Origin: Prolixibacteraceae bacterium
GTDB lineage: Bacteria; Bacteroidota; Bacteroidia; Bacteroidales; Prolixibacteraceae
Assembly: GCA_027858145.1 (NCBI GenBank)
Contig: JAQIDF010000411.1
Location: 1 to 6,240 of the forward strand
Length of the DNA: 6,240 nt
Direction of reading: 5' to 3'
Both the position numbers and the translations under genes were made by a program. A model generated the notes under the pieces. That model was not told the origin of the DNA. It did no database searches and saw nothing but the letters and a program-made list of their open reading frames with translations. Positions 1 to 6,235 of the stretch are shown piece after piece. Position 1 is the stretch's first letter. Every line of letters begins with the position of its first letter.

Positions 1-933
1 AGAAAAGGAACCAAGTATTTCCAAGAAGCTTTTCGGGAAATGGGATTGGATGTCTCTTTACGAACTATCCAGCGGGATTTAAAAGAATTGTCCCGGCAGT
101 TTCCATTGGTCAGTGACGAAGAACGTATCTCTGGCTGGAAATGGTCTGAGGATGCGGCCGTTTTTGATATTCCCGGAATGGATCCCCATGCGGCTCTGGC
201 ATTCAAAATGATTGATCATCACCTGGGAAAAATGTTGCCAGAGAGTTGTTTGAACTTTCTGAGACCTTATAGCAAGCGAGCTGGAGAAGTCTTAAGTCAT
301 CTAGAAGATGGTGGAATAGCCAAGTGGCCAAAAAAGATTGCCCGAATTTCACGTCATCTGACCCTGGAGCCACCAAAGATTAGCCAAATAGTTTTATGTG
401 CCGTTTACGATGGATTGCTACTGGAGAAACAACTGGAAATTTCCTATTGTAATCGAGCAGATAGCGAAACGCAAAAAGGGATCATTCATCCCCTGGGTTT
501 GGTCTTTGTTGACAATGTTGCCTATATGGTCTGCACCTTCTGGAACTATCAGGATCTTCGCCAGATTGTATTACATCGAATCGACTCTGCTCAACTGCTG
601 GATGAACCCTCCCAAACACCGGCAGGGTTTAAATTGAAAGATTATATCGCCCAAGGGAACTTTGATTTTCCGCAGAGCGAAGGAACCATTCAACTGAAGT
701 GCCTGTTTGATTCGTATGTGGCTAAACATCTGGAAGAGTCACCGATTAATTATACACAAACGCTGACCCCTCAGGATGATGGGCGAATTCTATTGCTGGC
801 AGAGGTTGAGGATACAGCACAACTACGTTGGTGGGTTTTGGCTTTTGGGAATCAGGTTGAAGTCGTTGCGCCTGAAGAATTGCGGAAGGATATTTATCAA
901 ATACTACACGAGGCTGCTGAGAAATATGAATGA
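1..933 (+). CDS. WYL-domain transcriptional regulator (5' end outside window)
   Basis: Likely a DNA-binding regulator with an N-terminal winged helix-turn-helix and a ligand-sensing WYL domain. The frame is open from base 1. The first ATG at 40 falls inside the HTH, 13 codons into the visible frame, so the true start lies upstream and the gene is cut by the window. The recognition helix is visible as SLRTIQRDLKEL (residues 6-17 from that ATG). The WYL domain covers about residues 128-190, with HPLGLVFVDNVAYMV and then LHRIDSAQLLDEP. The WYL triplet itself is degenerate (AYM, residues 161-163). The C-terminal part (VEDTAQLRWWVLAFGNQVEVV) resembles the WCX extension that follows WYL. WYL regulators of the BrxR/CapW/YafY type often control phage-defence operons, and some sense nucleic-acid ligands. 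The stop overlaps the next gene by 8 bp, so the two are probably one operon. Assignment to the family is firm; the regulatory target is inferred. Confidence 0.9.
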   Translation, partial: RKGTKYFQEAFREMGLDVSLRTIQRDLKELSRQFPLVSDEERISGWKWSEDAAVFDIPGMDPHAALAFKMIDHHLGKMLPESCLNFLRPYSKRAGEVLSHLEDGGIAKWPKKIARISRHLTLEPPKISQIVLCAVYDGLLLEKQLEISYCNRADSETQKGIIHPLGLVFVDNVAYMVCTFWNYQDLRQIVLHRIDSAQLLDEPSQTPAGFKLKDYIAQGNFDFPQSEGTIQLKCLFDSYVAKHLEESPINYTQTLTPQDDGRILLLAEVEDTAQLRWWVLAFGNQVEVVAPEELRKDIYQILHEAAEKYE

Positions 934-1537
934 TTTACTCAACATCATAAATTTCAAGAAAAGAGAAGAATATCAAGCTGAGTTCGATAGGATCGCTAAA
1001 AAAATATTGAATTCCTACAATTTAATAATTTCGGAAAAGGCTTACAGAATTAGAGAAATTGAGTTTTATTATTACTCTGAAAATCATACTGATTTTTATT
1101 GCCATAACAACCCGAGACAACAAGAAAAGGCAAATTTCTATTTTCATAGATTTAAGGATCCAGAAAAATATTTACGACTGAGGCAAAAAGGGATTGATAT
1201 TACCTTTGGCACCCCAGATAAATCTTATGGTGGTATTTTAATCAGGGCTATTCAAAATATCAATTCGGGTGATGTTTTTACTGGTATTGGTAAATTGACA
1301 AATAAGATAATTGCTAAAATCGGTGGGCCCAAGGAAATTCAGAAATTGTATGATTCAGGCGATAATGTTTTTAATGAAAGTTCAAGCCTACATTTATTAT
1401 GTTCAGACAATAATCGATTAAAAATATTCAAAAAATACCGGCAAGGGTTAAATCATAATGCCCTAGATACTGATAACTTTTACCTTAATTCCGCATATAA
1501 TTATTTTACTTACCCTGAAATTTCAGAGTTAATATGA
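926..1537 (+). CDS. Small protein with 3-methyladenine DNA glycosylase-like (AAG/MPG) features
   Basis: About 203 aa, no signal peptide or membrane segment, probably cytoplasmic. The frame is open further upstream (to an ATG at 776), but that stretch lies inside the regulator's C-terminal coding sequence. The ATG at 926, which overlaps the regulator's stop codon, is therefore the likely start. A GAGG at 910-913 is a distant, weak ribosome site, so translational coupling is likely. The motif YRIREIEFYYYSENH (residues 40-54) resembles the AAG active-site segment (ETEAY...H in the human enzyme). E46 would be the catalytic glutamate, Y48 the intercalating tyrosine and H60 a candidate for the following histidine. 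Further on, YGGILIRAI (101-109) and GIGKLTNKII (120-129) match the AAG pattern of an LIRA strand followed by GPGKL. The usual YxYxxYG segment is replaced by GIDITFG (89-95). If genuine, it would excise an altered base by N-glycosidic cleavage. The match is remote and rests on motif reading only. It could be a non-catalytic relative or an unrelated protein. Confidence 0.6.
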   Translation: MNDLLNIINFKKREEYQAEFDRIAKKILNSYNLIISEKAYRIREIEFYYYSENHTDFYCHNNPRQQEKANFYFHRFKDPEKYLRLRQKGIDITFGTPDKSYGGILIRAIQNINSGDVFTGIGKLTNKIIAKIGGPKEIQKLYDSGDNVFNESSSLHLLCSDNNRLKIFKKYRQGLNHNALDTDNFYLNSAYNYFTYPEISELI

Positions 1538-1573
1538 TTGCAAATCAGCTTGCTACTTTTAGACAGATAATTT

Positions 1574-1602
1574 TTGTTTTATCAATCGGATTGAAATATA
1601 AA
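1574..1602 (+). promoter_or_regulatory. Weak sigma-70 promoter candidate upstream of rhuM
   Basis: A TTGTTT (1574-1579) and a TATAAA (1597-1602) are separated by 17 bp and lie about 70 bp before the rhuM start, in the A+T-rich 133-bp gap. A second possible pair (TTGAAA 1591-1596 with TAATAT 1609-1614) has only 12 bp between boxes and is too short. A+T-rich DNA produces such matches by chance, so this is only a candidate. The remainder of the gap holds a short CCCC-TTGT-GGGG hairpin (1625-1636) and no visible terminator for the upstream gene. Confidence 0.25.
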
Positions 1603-1659
1603 CATAGCTAATATTTTAAGATGTCCCCTTGTGGGGTTCATGGAATCGTCGCTGATATT

Positions 1660-1665
1660 GAGGGT
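1660..1665 (+). promoter_or_regulatory. Ribosome binding site of rhuM
   Basis: The GAGGGT at 1660-1665 has its GAGG core 7 nt from the ATG at 1671. This fixes that ATG as the rhuM start and suggests independent initiation rather than coupling to the gene that ends 133 bp upstream. Confidence 0.6.
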
Positions 1666-1670
1666 GTGTA

Positions 1671-2693
1671 ATGAAAAATCCAGTGGAAAACGACCAACTA
1701 AACAGTGAAATAATTATCTATGAAAGCAATGATGGGAAACCGCAGATTTCTGTGCGGGTTAAAAATGAGACCGTGTGGCTTTCGCAAGCACAACTGGTTG
1801 AACTTTTTCACTCCAGCAAGGCAAATGTCAGCGAGCATATCAAGCACATCTTTGACGAGGGGGAATTAGAGCGGAATTCAGTTGTTCGGAAATTCCGAAC
1901 AACTGCCGCAGACGGAAAAAACTATAATATTGAGCATTACGACCTCGATATGATCATTTCTCTCGGATACCGCATCAAATCATCCATTGCGACCAATTTT
2001 CGTCGGTGGGCGACCGCCCGCTTGCATGAGTATATCGTCAAGGGCTTTACCATGGACGACCAACGCCTCAAAGAGTCCGGCGACGGAAGCTACTGGAAAG
2101 AACTGCTTGACCGCATTCGTGATATTCGCAGCAGTGAAAAGGTACTTTATCGGCAGGTGTTGGATCTGTACGCCACGAGTGTGGATTATAATCCAAAAAG
2201 CAAAGAATCCATTACCTTTTTCAAAACCGTGCAAAATAAACTGCACTATGCCACCAACCAGCAAACCGCAGCCGAAACCATCTACGCGCGTGCCGATGCC
2301 GAAAAAGATTTTATGGGACTTGCAACCTTTAGCGGTTCAAACCCCACCAAAGCAGAGACCGGGATTGCCAAAAATTACCTGACGGAGGATGAACTTTTTC
2401 GCCTTAACCGCATGGTGTCTGCCTTTTTTGATCTGGCAGAAATCAAAGCACAAGAACAGAAACAAATGCAGATGCAAGACTGGGTAGCAGAACTGGATAA
2501 ATTTGCAGGCATGTATGGCAAAGGCGTACTGGAAGACGCAGGCAAAGTGAGCCACGACAAAGCCCTTGCCAAAGCCGAGAAAGAATATCGCAAGTATCAG
2601 GAAAAGACCCTTTCACCCGTGGAAGAAGCCTACCTTGAGACTATCAAGATCGTGCAAAAACAGGTTGAGAAGAAAACAAAGGATAAACAATGA
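1671..2693 (+). CDS. rhuM: RhuM-family (virulence RhuM) protein
   Basis: A complete 340-aa member of the RhuM family, named for a gene in Salmonella pathogenicity island 3. The family is common in islands and beside type I restriction loci; its biochemical role is not settled. The N-terminal part has the diagnostic pattern IIIYESNDGKPQISVR (residues 14-29), then WLSQAQLVELFHSSKANVSEHI (36-57), which looks like a helix-turn-helix, then RKFRTTAADGKNYNIEHYDLD and the strongly conserved ISLGYRIKS. The middle and C-terminal parts carry TAAETIYARADAEKDFMGL and GIAKNYLTEDELFRLNRMV, also typical. The tail (about 300-340) is charged and helical, probably coiled coil. Length is near the family norm and no frame break is seen. 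Sampled base composition is clearly more G+C-rich than in the mcr genes, suggesting a separate origin. It stands alone here, with no hsd genes or obvious antitoxin next to it. A DNA-binding role is inferred from the HTH-like segment. Confidence 0.9.
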   Translation: MKNPVENDQLNSEIIIYESNDGKPQISVRVKNETVWLSQAQLVELFHSSKANVSEHIKHIFDEGELERNSVVRKFRTTAADGKNYNIEHYDLDMIISLGYRIKSSIATNFRRWATARLHEYIVKGFTMDDQRLKESGDGSYWKELLDRIRDIRSSEKVLYRQVLDLYATSVDYNPKSKESITFFKTVQNKLHYATNQQTAAETIYARADAEKDFMGLATFSGSNPTKAETGIAKNYLTEDELFRLNRMVSAFFDLAEIKAQEQKQMQMQDWVAELDKFAGMYGKGVLEDAGKVSHDKALAKAEKEYRKYQEKTLSPVEEAYLETIKIVQKQVEKKTKDKQ

Positions 2694-2706
2694 GTATAAA
2701 AACCCA

Positions 2707-2737
2707 CGTTTGGGCAGGCCCCGTGCCTGCCCAAACG
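2707..2737. repeat. GC-rich perfect hairpin, REP-like
   Basis: Arms of 13 bp, CGTTTGGGCAGGC (2707-2719) and its exact complement (2725-2737), enclose a 5-nt loop CCCGT. It begins 13 bp after the rhuM stop. No T-run follows on the + strand (ATAAACAAC), so it is not a canonical intrinsic terminator, though it could slow 3' decay of rhuM mRNA. On the - strand a TGGGTTTTTA follows the stem, which is only a poor terminator. The GGGCAGGC...GCCTGCCC core resembles dispersed REP palindromes mobilised by RAYT (Y1 HUH) transposases; that link is from memory and untested. Confidence 0.7.
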
Positions 2738-2757
2738 ATAAACAACCCATACCGGGA

Positions 2758-2807
2758 TTCTGGAGACACCATATCTATCTCTGGGGTTGAGTATGGTGTC
2801 TCCAGAA
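2758..2807. repeat. Long inverted repeat with 16-bp perfect arms, REP/RAYT-like
   Basis: TTCTGGAGACACCATA (2758-2773) is matched exactly by its complement at 2792-2807 around an 18-nt loop (2774-2791). A possible CTC/GAG pairing (2779-2781 with 2789-2791) lies inside the loop. No T-run follows, so it is unlikely to be a terminator. The right half, with TATGGTGTCTCCAGAA, resembles palindromes I associate with IS200-like/REP transposase elements in proteobacteria. This is memory-based. It sits 20 bp after the first hairpin and 93 bp before mcrB, so it may mark the boundary where the mcr module joined rhuM. Confidence 0.7.
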
Positions 2808-2889
2808 CACCAAAGTCATTTATTGATTGTATTCTCACGGATTTAGGGAAAATTTTGTTCTAACACAAAAACCTCAAAGATCAAGAAAG

Positions 2890-2894
2890 AGGAG
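2890..2894 (+). promoter_or_regulatory. Ribosome binding site of mcrB
   Basis: An AGGAG lies 6 nt before the ATG at 2901, which decides that start over the in-frame ATG at 2907, whose spacing would be 12 nt. I see no convincing -35/-10 pair between the second hairpin (ending 2807) and this site. A TTGATT at 2823-2828 has no partner at a proper distance. Confidence 0.75.
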
Positions 2895-2900
2895 ATCGTC

Positions 2901-4709
2901 ATGGTAATGGATGTGCATTCTGCATTTAAAGAATTTCAAGATATATTTTTAAAAAATAAAAAATCTATATTTTCAGGTGAAAATATACTCACTGGGCCAA
3001 CAATTAAATATCTTGAAACAAATTTCATAAAAAATGGGTTATCAGACAAGAAGGATTTTATTGAAAAAATAAAAATTCAACTTATTGATAAGCCAAAAGA
3101 AAAAAATGATAGTATAAAAAATGATGCAATCGAAGTACTTGCACATGCTGTTTGGTTGTGGCGCTTGTCGCCATCAAATTCTTCCGCCACCGGTCGTTTG
3201 AAATCAGTCAACGAGATTCTGGAATTGATTAGTGGTAACAATAAAATAATCAATGAAGAATCTGATATTTACGAAAAATGGTTTAAAAAAGTTAAGAAGG
3301 GTTTTTCTAGTGCCGGTACATTCTACAATATAAATAAACCTTTTGAACTAGCTTATATAATTAATTTCTTTAAACACCACATCGATCATGATCTATCGAA
3401 TGAAGAATTAGTTACTTGGGTACTAGAAAGGCAAACGCAAGTACTTTTCGAACAGGAAAAATCAAAATCAGTAACAAAATCAGTGGCTTCACAAAATGCA
3501 TTATTGCATCTTTTAGATAAAGTCACTTTCCTTCCAATCTTGAGTAATTCACATAAAGAAAAAATTGCAAAATGTTTTGAGGGATTATTACCTACTGAAG
3601 ACCGTAAGGACACAACAGATAAAAAGCTTACAAAAATATCAAACCACCTGTTTGGGGAAAATGGTTATTTTGAAAAAGTAGGGGGGGCCTTCCATCAACC
3701 AAATATTCGGTTTTTGTGGGATGATGATAGTAGCCCAATTGACATCAATACCATCTATTACGGATCTCCTGGCACCGGTAAAACTTATTTAACCAAGCTT
3801 GCAGTAGAAAGCAGGGTTGATTATCAAAATAATTTTGATCTAAGCAAACGTGATGATCAGATTCGTCACGTTCAGTTTCATCCCTCCTTTACATATGAAG
3901 ACTTTATTGATGGTTTAAAACCACAAATAAACAAGAGCAATGGGCAAATAGAATTGAAACTGCAAGATGGAGTTTTTAAGAATTTCTGTCATGAGGCCAC
4001 TAAAACTCTGAAAAAATATCGTATAGCTGAAGGGTTAAAACCCGAGGAAGATAGAGAAGATAACCCGCTAAAATATTATTTTATTGTTGATGAAATTAAC
4101 CGTGCCGACTTGTCAGCCGTTTTTGGAGAAGTACTTTCATGCTTAGAGGAAGATAAAAGAATAGATTTTGATGAAGAAGGCATTTTGCTTAAATCCTCAC
4201 TGACCCTTTCGAGTCAAAATTCCCATCTTATTAAAAGTTCTGATCAGGCTATATATACAGATAATGGTAAACACAAATTTGGTGTCCCAAAAAACTTAGT
4301 ATTTATTGGCACAATGAATGATATTGATCGAAGTGTTGATACCTTTGACTTTGCACTTCGCCGGCGTTTTACCTGGATACACAAAGGGTTTGATGCAGAA
4401 GTCTTATCAAATTGTGATGCATTAAAAGATTTTGATTTAGATGAGGTTCAAAGATACGTTGATTCATGCAAAAAATTGAATAGCTACATTTCAAACACGC
4501 TAGGTTTAGGTCACTCATACGAGATAGGGCATGCATATTTTATGAATATAAAAGTGCATGGGAAAAACATTAAGTCTGCTAAAGAAAATTTGTTTCAAAA
4601 GAACATCAAACCATTACTGGAAGAATATTTACGATCACAATACTCTGCTAAAGATTTAAGTACAAAATTAAAACAGGCTAAAGAAGAATTTATTGGTAAG
4701 TCTAAATAA
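2901..4709 (+). CDS. mcrB: McrB-like AAA+ GTPase of a modification-dependent restriction system
   Basis: The motor and recognition subunit of an McrBC-type (type IV) restriction system, 602 aa. McrB-family AAA+ rings hydrolyse GTP and translocate DNA after the N-terminal domain binds a modified base; cleavage needs McrC. The AAA+ core runs from about residue 275 to the end. It has Walker A GSPGTGKT (288-295) and Walker B YYFIVDEINRAD (392-403, with D397/E398). It also has GTMNDID (470-476), the counterpart of the NTAD nucleotide signature of McrB, then FALRRRF (484-490) with likely arginine finger(s), and the family's EIGHAYFM (541-548). Residues 1-270 show no motif of the E. coli 5-methylcytosine-reading domain that I can recognise. 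They hold a conserved-looking patch HAVWLWRLSPSNSSATGRL and several predicted helices, so the recognised modification cannot be predicted. There is no methionine between residue 3 and 472, so a short McrBs-like product from an internal ATG is not possible. A run of seven G (3681-3687) falls just before the AAA+ core. The gene overlaps mcrC by one base. Confidence 0.93.
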   Translation: MVMDVHSAFKEFQDIFLKNKKSIFSGENILTGPTIKYLETNFIKNGLSDKKDFIEKIKIQLIDKPKEKNDSIKNDAIEVLAHAVWLWRLSPSNSSATGRLKSVNEILELISGNNKIINEESDIYEKWFKKVKKGFSSAGTFYNINKPFELAYIINFFKHHIDHDLSNEELVTWVLERQTQVLFEQEKSKSVTKSVASQNALLHLLDKVTFLPILSNSHKEKIAKCFEGLLPTEDRKDTTDKKLTKISNHLFGENGYFEKVGGAFHQPNIRFLWDDDSSPIDINTIYYGSPGTGKTYLTKLAVESRVDYQNNFDLSKRDDQIRHVQFHPSFTYEDFIDGLKPQINKSNGQIELKLQDGVFKNFCHEATKTLKKYRIAEGLKPEEDREDNPLKYYFIVDEINRADLSAVFGEVLSCLEEDKRIDFDEEGILLKSSLTLSSQNSHLIKSSDQAIYTDNGKHKFGVPKNLVFIGTMNDIDRSVDTFDFALRRRFTWIHKGFDAEVLSNCDALKDFDLDEVQRYVDSCKKLNSYISNTLGLGHSYEIGHAYFMNIKVHGKNIKSAKENLFQKNIKPLLEEYLRSQYSAKDLSTKLKQAKEEFIGKSK

Positions 4710-6124
4710 TGGCAACACTTCGTACTGTTGATAATTTTGACTCTAAGCTAGAGGCTGTTAAATCTCATTATGGTGCTAAGGAAGTAAATTATCTTGTAAA
4801 AGATTCTCTGTACCACTTTAACTTTACAAGTAAAACGAATATAAACTTAGAATTAAATTTAAAAGACTATTTATCTTTGGAAAATAGTTACTATCTTTCG
4901 TTTGATAACTGGTCAGATGATGAACAAAAATATGATAAAAGGCAGGCTGATGATCTGATTTTATCCATTAACAATAATCCTATTAAGACCGATGAAAAAA
5001 AATGGGTAGTTAAATCAGGTAACTATATTGGGCAATTCAACTTTGATAATCATACCATTAAGATTGGATCACGCTTTGGTAACGGTTTTTTAAAAAGAAT
5101 GTTGAATGTTGCGAATAGCGTTTTTCTAAGTGAAGACATTTCAAGTAAAAAAAATGAAGAAGAATATCTTTTTATACTTTATTATTTGTTTACTCAGAAG
5201 CTTGAAAAGGCTTTTTTACTGGGAATTCCAAAAGTCTATAGGACGATATTACACCATGATGTCAATATTAGGGGACATGTTGATGTTAAGCGATTAATTC
5301 GGGAAGATATCCCGTTTAAAGGAAAAATTTCTACCCGGCAGCGTGTAAGGATGGTTGATCAAGATGTTGTAACGGTATTAGATAGTGCATTGAAAATAGT
5401 TCACAAAAGAATGCCTAACCTCCTGCAAAATGTTCATCATGTATATACCGCAATAAGGCAACAAAATCCCGAGAAACTGAAGGCTGATACTATTTACAAA
5501 GCAAAGAACTCTAAGGCACTTACCAACCCCATATTTTTACCATATAGAGATATCCTTAATCTTGCAGAAATAATCCTAAAAAGTGACAGCTTTAATCCTA
5601 CGGCAACAAGCGAAAATAAAAGCTTTGGATTTGTTATAAATGTTGCTGAATTATTTGAGAGATACATCTTCAAGCTTCTTCAACAAAAGTTCTCTGACTG
5701 GGAAGTTACCTCTCCAGAACTGCCAGTTTATAAAGATCGGTTTTATGCCAGAAAAATAATCCCTGATATTGTCATGACCAAAGGGAATTCAGTTGTGGTC
5801 TTTGATGCAAAATACAAACGTATGAACTATGCTCGTAGCAATAGTCAAAATATGGGTGATTTAGACCGAGCGGACTTTTTTCAGATTCATTCATATATGA
5901 GTTATTATCAAAATAGACAAAGTTTTAATCCCATTGCCTGTGGACTTATCTATCCACTAAATAAACCCTATGATTCCGAAAAATGTTTATCAAATAATTT
6001 GTTTGGAAATGACAAAATGAAATTTGTTGTTGATGGTATTTACTTGGATGGTGGGGATTCTGAGGAAAATGTTTTATCTGCAGAAGAGAAGTTTTTGTCA
6101 CGCATAGAGACTTTAATTGATTAG
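4709..6124 (+). CDS. mcrC: McrC-like nuclease subunit of the McrBC system
   Basis: The endonuclease partner of the preceding AAA+ protein, 471 aa. In the family, McrC binds the McrB ring, stimulates its GTPase and cuts both strands. The N-terminal part (to about residue 150) includes NYIGQFNFDNHTIKIGSRFG. The middle has the McrC-typical RGHVDVKRLIREDIPFKGKI (from residue 188). Residues 310-340 (NVAELFERYIFKLLQ) lead into the nuclease. The PD-(D/E)xK site is intact: P352-D353, then D366-A-K368 in VVFDAKYK. It is followed by D389..Q392 in RADFFQIHSYMSYY, a pattern seen in McrC proteins. Start ATG overlaps the mcrB stop (TAATG) with no clear Shine-Dalgarno, so it is probably made by translational coupling, keeping the two subunits in ratio. 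The sampled sequence is strongly A+T-rich. The length looks complete, but the stop lies one base before an apparent insertion-sequence end, so the last few residues may not be native. Confidence 0.93.
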   Translation: MATLRTVDNFDSKLEAVKSHYGAKEVNYLVKDSLYHFNFTSKTNINLELNLKDYLSLENSYYLSFDNWSDDEQKYDKRQADDLILSINNNPIKTDEKKWVVKSGNYIGQFNFDNHTIKIGSRFGNGFLKRMLNVANSVFLSEDISSKKNEEEYLFILYYLFTQKLEKAFLLGIPKVYRTILHHDVNIRGHVDVKRLIREDIPFKGKISTRQRVRMVDQDVVTVLDSALKIVHKRMPNLLQNVHHVYTAIRQQNPEKLKADTIYKAKNSKALTNPIFLPYRDILNLAEIILKSDSFNPTATSENKSFGFVINVAELFERYIFKLLQQKFSDWEVTSPELPVYKDRFYARKIIPDIVMTKGNSVVVFDAKYKRMNYARSNSQNMGDLDRADFFQIHSYMSYYQNRQSFNPIACGLIYPLNKPYDSEKCLSNNLFGNDKMKFVVDGIYLDGGDSEENVLSAEEKFLSRIETLID

Positions 6125-6131
6125 ATGTTGA

Positions 6132-6154
6132 GTGCCACCACATCGTAGACAAAA
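6132..6154 (+). repeat. Direct repeat copy 1, candidate transposase-binding site
   Basis: This 23-bp unit, GTGCCA-CC-ACATCGTAGACAAAA, matches the copy at 6159-6181 at 21 of 23 positions; only CC versus GG differs. The copies start 27 bp apart with 4 bp between them, so this is not a CRISPR array. Confidence 0.75.
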
Positions 6155-6158
6155 AAAT

Positions 6159-6181
6159 GTGCCAGGACATCGTAGACAAAA
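6159..6181 (+). repeat. Direct repeat copy 2, candidate transposase-binding site
   Basis: Reads GTGCCA-GG-ACATCGTAGACAAAA. The 27-bp period is about two and a half helical turns, which would place two bound proteins on roughly opposite faces of the DNA. Confidence 0.75.
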
Positions 6182-6235
6182 TAGTTCTCTGACAATCGAA
6201 TAGCCACCTGTCATTCTTCTGAACATTTCCACTAC

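Noticed and set aside
776..925. Upstream in-frame extension of the glycosylase-like gene to an ATG at 776
   Set aside because: It lies within the regulator's C-terminal coding sequence; the predicted residues show no family pattern, and the ATG at 926 fits an overlapping operon start.
1621..1641. Short CCCC-TTGT-GGGG hairpin before rhuM as a terminator or riboswitch
   Set aside because: Only a 4-bp core stem with a mismatch outside it and no T-run; too small to support.
2707..2737. Intrinsic terminator for rhuM
   Set aside because: Strong stem but no following T-run on the + strand.
2566..2790. Open frame across the end of rhuM and the first hairpin
   Set aside because: A shadow of rhuM in another frame, rich in K/R/P, running through the inverted repeats; no protein pattern.
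2644..2838. Minus-strand frame over the intergenic hairpins
   Set aside because: Formed by the palindromes and the rhuM tail; no recognisable domain.
5946..6179. Minus-strand frame over the mcrC end and the repeats
   Set aside because: Shadow of mcrC, low-complexity composition, no ribosome site or domain.
6132..6181. CRISPR array
   Set aside because: Only two repeats with a 4-bp separator; better explained as transposase-binding repeats.
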